From an uncultured bacterium (GTDB lineage Bacteria > Bacillota > Clostridia > Christensenellales > HGM11417), in assembly GCA_905215695.1 (NCBI GenBank), contig CAJMQN010000007.1, positions 62,001 to 126,000 on the forward strand: a stretch of DNA of 64,000 nucleotides, given 5' to 3'. This document shows, one piece after another, positions 55,512-63,902 of this stretch. The notes under the pieces are model-generated. The model was not told the origin of the DNA. It searched no databases and saw only the letters and a list, made by a program, of their open reading frames with translations. Every line of letters starts with the position of its first letter. Position 1 is the first letter of the stretch. Position numbers and translations under genes: made by a program.

Positions 55512-56386
55512 TGAAAAAGAAGGTTAGACTGAACGCCTTTGACATTGTCAACTATGTTCTCTTCGGACTCTTTGCGCTTTTGACCATCTATCCCATGTGG
55601 TACGTCCTTGTGGGTTCCTTTAACGAGGGCATGGATTACCTTGCAGGCGGCGTCTATTTTTGGCCGCGCAAATTTGTATTCGATAACTTTGCGCTCATAT
55701 TCAACGACGCAAAGCTCTGGAATGCCTATTTCATCACCCTTTCCCGAACCGTTCTCGGCACGACCATTGCAATCGGATTCACTTCGCTCGTGGCGTATGC
55801 AATGAGCCGAAAAGAACTTCCCTTCAAAAACTTTTTCTATTGGGTCAACATTTTCACGATGTTTTTCGGGGGCGGACTTGTTCCCTTCTTTCTCATCATC
55901 AAGACGCTTGGGCTCTACAACAGCTACCTTCTGTATCTGATTCCCTGTGCCTATTCGGTCTATCACATGATTATCATTTCGAACTACCTGCGTTCGATTC
56001 CCGAGGATCTGCACGAGTCCGCCGTCATAGACGGCGCGGGAGAATTCCGCATTTTCTTCTCCATCATGTTTCCGCTCTCGACGCCCGTCATTGCGACGGT
56101 CGCTCTCTGGGTCGCAATCGGACATTGGAATTCCTATTTCGACACCATGGTCTATACGAGTAGCGAGTCCCTTTGGACGCTGCAATTCTATCTCATGAAA
56201 CTTATCAATTCCAGCTCGGTCAACACCGGCGGCATCACGCTTCCGCCAAGCGTGCTCGAGAATATCACGGCAGAGTCCGTAACCTATGCGGCAATTATCG
56301 TAAGCGTTCTGCCCGTTCTTTTCGTGTTTCCCTTCATCTCCAAGTATTTCGACAAGGGAATCATGATCGGATCACTCAAGGGCTGA
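55511..56386 (+). CDS. Sugar ABC transporter permease, LplC type
   Basis: 291 residues, start overlapping the previous stop (ATGA). IVNYVLFGLFALLTIYPMWY (20 residues) opens TM1, EAA-type loop LHESAVIDGAGEFRIFFSIM (20 residues), and the C-terminal FPFISKYFDKGIMIGSLKG that is diagnostic for LplC/YtcP permeases. Forms the heterodimeric channel with the upstream permease. Confidence 0.94.
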   Translation: MKKKVRLNAFDIVNYVLFGLFALLTIYPMWYVLVGSFNEGMDYLAGGVYFWPRKFVFDNFALIFNDAKLWNAYFITLSRTVLGTTIAIGFTSLVAYAMSRKELPFKNFFYWVNIFTMFFGGGLVPFFLIIKTLGLYNSYLLYLIPCAYSVYHMIIISNYLRSIPEDLHESAVIDGAGEFRIFFSIMFPLSTPVIATVALWVAIGHWNSYFDTMVYTSSESLWTLQFYLMKLINSSSVNTGGITLPPSVLENITAESVTYAAIIVSVLPVLFVFPFISKYFDKGIMIGSLKG

Positions 56387-56403
56387 CGATAAGGAGGTAA
56401 AAT

Positions 56404-58140
56404 ATGAAGAAAACAATGTGCCTTCTCATCGCCGCGTTGTTCCTGATCGGGACAGCGGCGTGCGGCGGGAGCAAACTCCACGACGACAGCTATCTCGACA
56501 GATTCGAGAACACGCCCGACGACGGCAAGCCGAGCTGGGAATACGACAACACGGAATATGAATTCAGCTGGTTTTTAAATGCTTCCTGGATGGTCTGGCC
56601 CACAAACGGCGCGGATATGGTTTCCCGTGTCATCTACGAGAAGACCGGCTGTAAGATTAAAATTCTGACGCCGGGCGACGACAGCGGAAACGAGCTTTCG
56701 ACCATGATCGGCTCGGGCGACCTTGCCGATGTCGTCAGCGTTCAGGCGGGTTCGCTTGCGGCGAGTCAGCTTGCCGATCAGGGTTATGTTTGGGCGATTG
56801 ACACGCTCATGGAGCGTTTTGCGCCCTCGATGAAACCCCGATATCTCGAGGAACAGCGGGATGTGTACGACTGGTTCAAGCGCGGGGACGGGAAGCTCTA
56901 CGGGATTCCCAACCTCTGTTATTCCGATTACTATCTCGGAGACTCGAAGCTCGCACCCAACGGCGGAATCCTTGTTCGTGAGGATTGGTACGAGGAGGTC
57001 GTGCGGGAGACCGGCGAGGACATGACCACAAAGGAGAGCTTTTTAAAGGGCTGTGAATACATTGCCGGAAAATATCCGAAGGCAATTCCCGTTCAGCTCG
57101 ACCCCTTTACGGCGGACGGAAATCTTTCGGTGACCTGGCTCATGCAGTATTTTGCGGTTCCCTATGAGAAGACGGACGGGGGCTACAATTATCAGTACGC
57201 CGACCCGCGTTTCCGAGAGGTGATTTCCTTTTTGAACCGACTCTACTCCGAAAAATATGTTGCGGACGCCAACTTAACGGCAAACAGCGACGCCGTTCAG
57301 CGCAATATCGCGCAGGGGAACGTCTTTGTGAGCATGGCGACCCCGCAGAACTACAACAACGCTTTTATCAACCTCTACAACAATGGTGTCACCTATGTGC
57401 CCCTTGTTTTGCACAACGACGCGGGAGACGCGCCTGTCTTGCAGGACCTGCGGGGCAAAGGCTATCTCCTCTCGATGATTACGCGCAAGGCGGAGAGTCC
57501 GGACAAGATTATCAAGGTGTTCGACTATTTAACAAGCGAAGAGGGACAGCTTCTCATTAACTTCGGCGTGGAAGGGGATACCTTCGTGTGGGACGAAAAC
57601 CATGAGAAAGTGGTCTGGACGCAGAAGTATTTGGACGACTACGCGGCAAACGATACCACAAAGTACGGTTTCGGGCTGTGCAATATGCTCTTGAACCAAA
57701 GTTTTTACGACAAGGTGTATCCGGCGGGTACCGCGGGCAAAAAGGATGAAAATATCTATATCTCCAATCTCAAACGTCCTTTGAGTCCGTATAGTTACGA
57801 CTATACGCCCTCCTTTCTGCTCCCGGACACTTCGCGTTCGGACTACTTTACCTATGTGGAAAAGTCCGAAAATCTCAACAAGATGTGGGGACGCTTCCTG
57901 CCGCTCATGATAGGCGCCGCCAATGAGACAAAGGCGCTCGAGAGACTGGACTCGACGCTCGCAAGTATGCGGGAGAACGGTTTGGAATTTGTCGTATCCT
58001 TCATGTCCGAGGGTTACGACCGCGCAAAGACGGCGGCAGGCGTCACGGTGGGCTGGCCGGCTTATCGTGAGGACTATGTGAAGCCTGTGACAGGTGCGAA
58101 CGGAGATTTTTCATACTGGCAGGACGCCGTACACGACTAA
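56404..58140 (+). CDS. Extracellular solute-binding lipoprotein of the ABC transporter
   Basis: 578 residues; ATG 56404 after AAGGAGGT. Lipoprotein signal MKKTMCLLIAALFLIGTAAC with Cys at residue 20, then a type 1 (LipO-like) binding-protein fold: EFSWFLNASWMVWPTNGADM (20 residues), GSGDLADVVSVQAGSLAA, DGKLYGIPNLCYSDYYLGD and FGVEGDTFVWDENHEKVVWT (20 residues). The large size is typical for LplA partners of LplB/C permeases that bind oligosaccharides. Third gene of the operon. Confidence 0.92.
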   Translation: MKKTMCLLIAALFLIGTAACGGSKLHDDSYLDRFENTPDDGKPSWEYDNTEYEFSWFLNASWMVWPTNGADMVSRVIYEKTGCKIKILTPGDDSGNELSTMIGSGDLADVVSVQAGSLAASQLADQGYVWAIDTLMERFAPSMKPRYLEEQRDVYDWFKRGDGKLYGIPNLCYSDYYLGDSKLAPNGGILVREDWYEEVVRETGEDMTTKESFLKGCEYIAGKYPKAIPVQLDPFTADGNLSVTWLMQYFAVPYEKTDGGYNYQYADPRFREVISFLNRLYSEKYVADANLTANSDAVQRNIAQGNVFVSMATPQNYNNAFINLYNNGVTYVPLVLHNDAGDAPVLQDLRGKGYLLSMITRKAESPDKIIKVFDYLTSEEGQLLINFGVEGDTFVWDENHEKVVWTQKYLDDYAANDTTKYGFGLCNMLLNQSFYDKVYPAGTAGKKDENIYISNLKRPLSPYSYDYTPSFLLPDTSRSDYFTYVEKSENLNKMWGRFLPLMIGAANETKALERLDSTLASMRENGLEFVVSFMSEGYDRAKTAAGVTVGWPAYREDYVKPVTGANGDFSYWQDAVHD

Positions 58141-58159
58141 AAAAAGGAAAGACGAGAAA

Positions 58160-59077
58160 ATGACTGACTTGAAGATTTTGATTGACACAGACGTGGGAGA
58201 CGACATTGACGACGCATTTGCATTGACCTTGGCGGCAAACGCGGGGCTGGACGTATTGGGCGTGACCACGGTATTCCGTAATGCGCATCAGCGCGCACAG
58301 ATGGCAAAACTTTTGCTCCGCCTCTGCGGACGGGAGGAGATTCCCGTCCGGGCGGGCGCGGATCTGCCCCTGATTCAGCGTGTGGAATTTCTCCGCCCCC
58401 CGGAGGTCTATGCAAAGGAAGAGGAGAAGGGCTATTACACGCTGCCGCAGTACCTGCCCGAAATGGAAGAGGAGAGCGTTTCCTCCGAACACGCAGTGGA
58501 TTTCATCATCCGTTCCGCGCGTGAAAATCCCGGGAAACTGACTGTGCTCCTCATCGGACCGATGACCAACCTCGCCCTCGCCATCCGCAAGGCACCGGAC
58601 ATTGTCCGTGACATCAGGGAGGTGCGTTTCATCGGCGGGAACTTCAGCGTGGAATTCCCCGAGTGGAACATCGCCTGCGACCCCGAGGCGGCGCGCATCG
58701 TGCTGACTTCCGGGATACCCGCCTATGCAATCGGAATCGACGTGACCATGCGCTGTCCGCTCTCGGACGAACAGCTCGAAAAGCTCCGCTCGATCCGCCA
58801 CGGGACCAACTCACTCCTCTGTCAGATGATGGAAAAGTGGTTTTTGCACTATCAATTTGACCGCCCTGTGATGCACGACCCTCTGCTTATCGCGCAGTTG
58901 CTTGCCCCCGAAACGGTGACATTTGAGCGAAAACGTGTCTTTGTGGGGCTCGAGGGAGAGAAACGGCAGAAGGTGTATCTTGAAAGCGAGCCTACTCTTC
59001 TCAATGCGGAAGTCTCGGTGGCGACGGATGTCTGTCCCGAATCCTTCTTTGAAGTGTTCAATCGGTATATTTTTTAA
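58160..59077 (+). CDS. Inosine-uridine-type nucleoside hydrolase
   Basis: 305 residues from ATG 58160. The calcium site motif DTDVGDDIDD is at residues 9-18, GPMTNLALAIRK and FIGGNFSVEFPEWNIACDPE (20 residues) follow, and the late metal ligand is in MHDPLLIAQLL. Hydrolyses the N-glycosidic bond of ribonucleosides, or in some relatives other glycosides. Being cytoplasmic (no signal) and in an operon with a glycoside importer, it probably acts on the imported compound, which would then contain an N-ribosyl or related linkage. Confidence 0.92.
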   Translation: MTDLKILIDTDVGDDIDDAFALTLAANAGLDVLGVTTVFRNAHQRAQMAKLLLRLCGREEIPVRAGADLPLIQRVEFLRPPEVYAKEEEKGYYTLPQYLPEMEEESVSSEHAVDFIIRSARENPGKLTVLLIGPMTNLALAIRKAPDIVRDIREVRFIGGNFSVEFPEWNIACDPEAARIVLTSGIPAYAIGIDVTMRCPLSDEQLEKLRSIRHGTNSLLCQMMEKWFLHYQFDRPVMHDPLLIAQLLAPETVTFERKRVFVGLEGEKRQKVYLESEPTLLNAEVSVATDVCPESFFEVFNRYIF

Positions 59078-59110
59078 TCCGGGAAGACCCCGGAAAAAGA
59101 TAGGAGGAAA

Positions 59111-61153
59111 ATGATGAAAAAGACGAAACTGTTTGTTTTTCTGACCGTTCTCGCGCTCTTCTGTACGCTCCTGCCCATGCAGGCGTTCGCGGTGAGTCTG
59201 GACGCGCACGAACAGGTCAAACTTCAGGCGTCGGCAGGGATCGACGGCGTCGCACTGACGCAGATCGGGGCGTCGCCGGAGGGACAGGGCGGTATCATGA
59301 TCGACAAACTGCTCCGCACGGATGCGAGCGGTTACGATTGGATTGCCGTCGAGTATGAGAATACGACCGGCGCCGCCTGGCCTTTCTTTTTAATCTTTCA
59401 GCAGAACGGCGCTTTTACGTACCTGAAAGAGGGCGGCGCGTACAGCCGCTACGATGCCGCGTTCAACCGTGTGGGAGAAAGCGCTGTGCAGTATTCCGCG
59501 ATTGCGCCCGCGGTGAGCGCCTCGGGTTGGATAGCGGTACCCGCGTCCTCGATAAACGGCACCCTCGGCACCCTGCAAGCGATCTATCTCACTCTGCCTG
59601 CGCAGGCGGAGAACCAAATCGAGAAAACGACTCTGCGCTTTGGCAGGATTCTGGGTTTGAGGGGAGATACGCCCGACTGGACTTCGGGAGAGGAAATCTC
59701 TGATTTTGCCGGCTGGCTGGATTCAGATTTTGCGCCGCGGCAAACGGCGCCGACGCTTGTTTCGGCGGCGCGTGTCTATCGCGAAGAGACCTTGCAGCAA
59801 GGCGCCTCCGTCTCACAAATTGAGGGCGCTGTGCTTCGGCAGAACGCAATTTTGACGGATACCTATCAGGAAGGCGGACTCATGGTTAACCGCTTTATGG
59901 AGGGCGGAACTTCGATTGCCGACATGAAGTGGATTGCGCTCGAGTACTACAACCCGAAAGGCGCACCTTGGCCCTTCGTTTTCAAACTTCAGGGAAATCA
60001 GAAACAGTGCTATACCACAAATACGCAGGCGAAATATCTGCTTCTCGACTCCGATTTTCAGAAGGTCGGGGAGCAAAGTTCGGAGGGCTATGTCGCTCCG
60101 GGCATTTCGCAGAAGGGCTGGCTGCTCTTCCCTCGTGAAATCTTCGGGGGAATCGACTCGCTCGGCGGGACGCTGGAGGCAATCTATCTCCTGCTCCCCT
60201 GCACCTCTGCGGCGCAGAACGGGGTGACCGAACTGCACTTCGGGCGCATTGTGAGCTATACGGAAACGGAAATTTCCGATTACGGCGCGGGCACGGTGGT
60301 TGCCGACCTTTCGGGCTGGTCCTCCGCGGACTATGCGGCGCGCTTGGTCGGCACATCTGCCGGCGACGGCGGCGCGGATCTCGTGACCGTTTCCCGCGCG
60401 GTAACCGCCGAACCCGAGCCGCGGATTGGGGACGTGCGTGTGCTCGAGGACTTCGATACGGGATACCCGGAGGACGAGGACGCATACAACGCCGAAATGG
60501 CAAAGAAGATTTATGCGGCGGTCGGCGGCGTTGCGCTTGCCCGCACCGCGGGCGTCTCGGGCAACGGGTTGAAGTTCAAGATTGTGACCCCTGAACCCGA
60601 CCGTCCGGACGACTATGCGGGCGTGACGTTTACGCCAAAGACGGGCGTTGCGGACTGGGGAAAGTGGGCATCCGAGGAAGAGAGCGCGAAGGGCGTAACC
60701 TTCTGGGTCGCAAACCCGAGCGCGGCGGAAATTTCCATCGGCTTTGAAATCGACGAGTTCGATCCCGATCAAGATGTTGCGGAGGACTATCGCGGAGAAC
60801 GCTGGAGCATTGCGCAGGGCGCGAGAATCTACCTCTACGACACCCAAAAACAGCTCGAATATCTCTTGACGGGATACGGAACTTGTGATATTCCGGTGGG
60901 GTTTGAGGGCTGGGTGCGCATTCCCTTCGATTATTTCACCAAAGCGGCATGGTGCACCTGGGGCAACAGTGTATTTGACCGGGAACGGATTGCGCAGGTG
61001 ACGATATCCTGTCATACCATTCGTAATTCGGGTTTGATTTTCGAGATGGACAGCATGGGCGTCTATTACGACGAGACTGCCGTCGGTTCGATGTTTTTCG
61101 GAGGCGGTCACTCCATACCTGAAAATATGGGTCTTTTGGGAGGCGAAAGATGA
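59111..61153 (+). CDS. Secreted protein with three related beta-sandwich repeats
   Basis: 680 residues from ATG 59111 (AGGAGGAAA upstream). Signal peptide MKKTKLFVFLTVLALFCTL...AFA, cleaved near residue 27. Three repeats of about 190-220 residues, at about 30-215, 220-425 and 440-660. Matching blocks: YDWIAVEYENTTGAAWPFFL (20 residues) and MKWIALEYYNPKGAPWPFVF (20 residues), TLGTLQAIYLTLPAQ and TLEAIYLLLPC, LRFGRILG and LHFGRIVS. The third is more diverged (VTFWVANPSAAEISIGFEID, 20 residues). This looks like a glycan-binding surface protein; no catalytic motif and no anchor are seen. Confidence 0.8.
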   Translation: MMKKTKLFVFLTVLALFCTLLPMQAFAVSLDAHEQVKLQASAGIDGVALTQIGASPEGQGGIMIDKLLRTDASGYDWIAVEYENTTGAAWPFFLIFQQNGAFTYLKEGGAYSRYDAAFNRVGESAVQYSAIAPAVSASGWIAVPASSINGTLGTLQAIYLTLPAQAENQIEKTTLRFGRILGLRGDTPDWTSGEEISDFAGWLDSDFAPRQTAPTLVSAARVYREETLQQGASVSQIEGAVLRQNAILTDTYQEGGLMVNRFMEGGTSIADMKWIALEYYNPKGAPWPFVFKLQGNQKQCYTTNTQAKYLLLDSDFQKVGEQSSEGYVAPGISQKGWLLFPREIFGGIDSLGGTLEAIYLLLPCTSAAQNGVTELHFGRIVSYTETEISDYGAGTVVADLSGWSSADYAARLVGTSAGDGGADLVTVSRAVTAEPEPRIGDVRVLEDFDTGYPEDEDAYNAEMAKKIYAAVGGVALARTAGVSGNGLKFKIVTPEPDRPDDYAGVTFTPKTGVADWGKWASEEESAKGVTFWVANPSAAEISIGFEIDEFDPDQDVAEDYRGERWSIAQGARIYLYDTQKQLEYLLTGYGTCDIPVGFEGWVRIPFDYFTKAAWCTWGNSVFDRERIAQVTISCHTIRNSGLIFEMDSMGVYYDETAVGSMFFGGGHSIPENMGLLGGER

Positions 61154-62247
61154 AGAGATTGGCGATTGTTCTGACGGCGGCGCTCGTACTGTTTTGCGGC
61201 GCCTGCGGCGGCGAGACAAAACCCGTTGCCAAAGTCCCCGAAGGGATTGACTATCTCTTTTCGGAGAGCGAAGGGTTTGCGAATTCAGCGCCCGCCATCA
61301 AGGACGCGGGCGGCAAACGATATGTATTCTACACGACCAACGAAGAGGCAAATACGGAGGGCGGCGTCATCGCTGCCCGTGTCGGCGAGCAATCGGGCGA
61401 AACTTGGGAATTCGGCGAACAGTCCGTTCTTCTCCGCCCGGAATCGAACGGGTGGGACGGAACGCGCGTGATGAACGCAGATGTGGTGGAGGGAAAGTTC
61501 TCCTATCAGAATCAGGAGTATTCCAAACTTATGGTCTATCAGGCGAACGCCGTCGCCGCGGAAAAACGCTTTCAAATCGGGCTTGCGGTTTCCAACGAGT
61601 GGACCTCGGGCTGGGTGCGCGTGGGAGACAAACCCTTTCTCGCCTATGATTATGAGGGCTATGGCGATACCTTCGGCGTGGGAAATCCGAGCATATTCAG
61701 TGTGGACGGGGAGGGCAAGATCCTGCTCTTCTACAGCTATGGAAGCGCAACGGTGACCTGTACCCGTTTCGTGGAAGCGGACCTGTCCGATCTTGCCGCT
61801 CCCGTTCTTTCGGGATATATCACGGTGGCGGGGGAGGGGCTTCCCCTCGACGGCAATCCTGTCGCAATGGTCGCGAATGCCGATTTTAAGTACGATGCGG
61901 AAACACAGACTGTCTATATGATCAAGGACGGCTATCCTTATGCGGGAAACGCGCCGCAGACCGCTACCAAGGTAGAGGTTGCCAAGGTCGCGGTCGCTGA
62001 CCTCTATCGTGCGGAGTGTCGTTGGACACGTGTTGTTTCGGCAATCGACGGTCTCGATCTCGAAGGTTGGGCACGGGTGCATTCCGCCTGCCTTGTCTCG
62101 GACGCACAGGGAAGAATCTCCGACCCCGACGCCCTCGAAATCGGCTTTACCTCCAATATCGCCGCAAAGGACGAGAACGATAAGAAGTACGAATTCTATT
62201 CCGGGCTTCACTCTTACAAGATTCCGGCGCAGAATCGCGAGGACTGA
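61150..62247 (+). CDS. Propeller-like lipoprotein, copy 1 (GH43/DUF-type fold)
   Basis: 365 residues; start overlaps the previous gene by four bases. Lipobox FCGAC (Cys about residue 18). Repeating blade-like segments: NSAPAIKDAGGKRYVFYTT, NADVVEGKFSYQNQEYSKLM (20 residues), GNPSIFSVDGEGKILLFYSY (20 residues), NADFKYDAETQTVYMIKDG. The pattern resembles five-bladed propellers of the GH43/GH32 clan, each blade starting with a D/N-P/A segment and ending in [YF]-x-Y. Acidic residues exist at blade starts, but the catalytic triad cannot be fixed by eye. Paralogue of the next gene. Confidence 0.75.
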   Translation: MKRLAIVLTAALVLFCGACGGETKPVAKVPEGIDYLFSESEGFANSAPAIKDAGGKRYVFYTTNEEANTEGGVIAARVGEQSGETWEFGEQSVLLRPESNGWDGTRVMNADVVEGKFSYQNQEYSKLMVYQANAVAAEKRFQIGLAVSNEWTSGWVRVGDKPFLAYDYEGYGDTFGVGNPSIFSVDGEGKILLFYSYGSATVTCTRFVEADLSDLAAPVLSGYITVAGEGLPLDGNPVAMVANADFKYDAETQTVYMIKDGYPYAGNAPQTATKVEVAKVAVADLYRAECRWTRVVSAIDGLDLEGWARVHSACLVSDAQGRISDPDALEIGFTSNIAAKDENDKKYEFYSGLHSYKIPAQNRED

Positions 62248-62249
62248 CC

Positions 62250-63344
62250 ATGAAAAGCATGAAACGATTGTGGCTTTTGGCGGTTCTGCCCCTGCTTTTT
62301 CTCTCCGCGTGCGGAGAGGGGGAGCCTACGGGTTACGATACCGGAATGCTCTTCGATGATCCCGTGGAAAACACCTTCAACTATTGTCCGAGCGTCCTAC
62401 AGACCGATGAGAATACGAGATATATCTACTACTGCGCAAACATTCTGCCCGGCGTGATTCAGGATCACATCATCTGCCGCAAGGGTACCCGGGAAAAAGA
62501 CGGGAAATGGAGTTGGACGGAGAAAAAGGTCGTGCTCGCACCCACTCCGGGCAAGTACGACGGACTGCACTGCTGTGACCCGTCCGTCATTCAGGGCAAA
62601 TTCCGTTACGGCGGGACGGAGTATGCCTATCTCATGGCATACACGGGCAACACCGACCAAATCAATAACAAGGTAGGGCTTGCCGTATCCAACAATCTTA
62701 TGGAGGGTTGGGTCAAGGTGGAAGGCGCGTTCCGCACCTATTGGGGCGACCCGAAACATTGGGGCGTGGGGCAGCCAAGTCTCGTGAGCGCAGACAAGAA
62801 GGGGGAGGTCTTGCTCTTCTATTCGGTGGGTTCTACGACCACTTATACGCAGGTGGAACGGCTCGACCTGTCCGATCTCGACAATCCGGTGACTCTATCC
62901 TCGGTTCAACTGACCCAGCGCGGACTTGTGGATTTAAACGGGAACACGGGGGACGTCATGTCAAACGGCGACTATGCCTACGACCCGTTCAAGAATCGTT
63001 ACTATGCGGTCTCGGACTGCCACCCGAATCCGACGGACAGCGATCCGATGTTTGTCGGTTCGCACTTCCGGGTCACGTATCTCAACGAAAAAGCAGGCGC
63101 AGAGCCGGGCAGTCTCTTCGGGACGCAGGAGGCTTCGGCAGGCAAAAGCTGGTCCACCCTCGCGACGGTCGGTCCCAATGAGACGGGTTTTCCCCGGAAC
63201 AGCAACTGCGGTATCGTCACAGACCCCTACGGCTGGATGCTTTCGCAGGATGAAATGGAGGTGTTTTACTCTATCAGTAAAACCGGTGCAAATTTTACCT
63301 GGAGCTACCGCATCTATCCCTATCTCATTCCCATTCAGGAATAG
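62250..63344 (+). CDS. Propeller-like lipoprotein, copy 2
   Basis: 364 residues, ATG 62250, 2 nt after copy 1. Lipobox LSAC (Cys about residue 21). Blade segments correspond one-to-one with copy 1: NYCPSVLQTDENTRYIYYCA (20 residues), CDPSVIQGKFRYGGTEYAYL (20 residues), GQPSLVSADKKGEVLLFYSV (20 residues), NGDYAYDPFKNRYYAVSDC. Identity outside these blocks is low. Lipid-anchored twin propellers next to an oligosaccharide transporter suggest two related surface hydrolases or binding proteins that handle a glycan before import. Confidence 0.75.
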   Translation: MKSMKRLWLLAVLPLLFLSACGEGEPTGYDTGMLFDDPVENTFNYCPSVLQTDENTRYIYYCANILPGVIQDHIICRKGTREKDGKWSWTEKKVVLAPTPGKYDGLHCCDPSVIQGKFRYGGTEYAYLMAYTGNTDQINNKVGLAVSNNLMEGWVKVEGAFRTYWGDPKHWGVGQPSLVSADKKGEVLLFYSVGSTTTYTQVERLDLSDLDNPVTLSSVQLTQRGLVDLNGNTGDVMSNGDYAYDPFKNRYYAVSDCHPNPTDSDPMFVGSHFRVTYLNEKAGAEPGSLFGTQEASAGKSWSTLATVGPNETGFPRNSNCGIVTDPYGWMLSQDEMEVFYSISKTGANFTWSYRIYPYLIPIQE

Positions 63345-63363
63345 AGGGTTGCCGCAAAAAAAT

Positions 63364-63396
63364 AAGGGACGCACCAAAGGGCGCGTCCCTTTATTA
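63364..63396 (+). terminator. Terminator of LacI-controlled locus
   Basis: AAGGGACGC (63364-63372) pairs with GCGTCCCTT (63383-63391), followed by TATTATAT. Confidence 0.78.
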
Positions 63397-63415
63397 TATA
63401 TTCTTCAAAAAAGAC

Positions 63416-63451
63416 TTGACAAATTAAACTGTAAGAATTATAATTACAGTT
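63416..63451 (+). promoter_or_regulatory. Promoter of Rrf2 gene with perfect inverted repeat
   Basis: Consensus TTGACA (63416-63421), 17-bp spacer, TATAAT (63439-63444). The repeat AACTGTAA-N9-TTACAGTT (63427-63434, 63444-63451) overlaps spacer and -10, a likely autoregulatory site of the Rrf2 protein. Confidence 0.88.
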
Positions 63452-63473
63452 AAGAAAACCGAAGGAGCGGACA

Positions 63474-63902
63474 ATGAAGGGAGAATTCGGCGTTGCGGTT
63501 CACGCGCTTGTCTATCTGAATCATCGGGGAGAGCGCAAGTCGAGCGAAGAGATTGCGGAGAATGTGTGCACGAATCCCGCGCGGATTCGCAAGGTTATGG
63601 CGCAGTTGCGGCGCGCGGGGCTTGTTGATGCGCGAGAGGGGAGTGAGGGCGGATTCCGTCTCGCCAAACCCGCGCAATCCGTCACCCTTCAGGAGGTGCT
63701 CGCCGCGGTGGAAATTCGGTTGATTGACCCTGCTTGGCGCTCGGGGAGCGCAGATATGAACTGTCTTATCGCGTCCGGTATGGCGGACGTGATGGACGAA
63801 ATTTACGGAGAACTCAACCGGCGGTGCGCCGAAACTCTCTCCGGGGTCACGATTGCGGATATTGACCGAAAACTGTTCGCCGAAGGAGGAAAGAGAACAT
63901 GA
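63474..63902 (+). CDS. Rrf2-family transcriptional regulator
   Basis: 142 residues. Winged helix: AVHALVYLNHRGERKSSEEI (20 residues), AENVCTNPARIRKVMAQLR, RAGLVDAREGSEGGFRLAK. Three cysteines occur at about residues 32, 100 and 123, but not in the close-spaced IscR cluster arrangement, so an Fe-S or redox sensor is possible yet not shown. ATG 63474 follows GAAGGAGCGG. Overlaps the next gene (ATGA). Confidence 0.9.
   Translation: MKGEFGVAVHALVYLNHRGERKSSEEIAENVCTNPARIRKVMAQLRRAGLVDAREGSEGGFRLAKPAQSVTLQEVLAAVEIRLIDPAWRSGSADMNCLIASGMADVMDEIYGELNRRCAETLSGVTIADIDRKLFAEGGKRT

Noticed and set aside
63474..63902. Rrf2 protein as IscR
   Set aside because: The three cysteines are far apart (about residues 32, 100, 123) and no isc/suf genes are visible.
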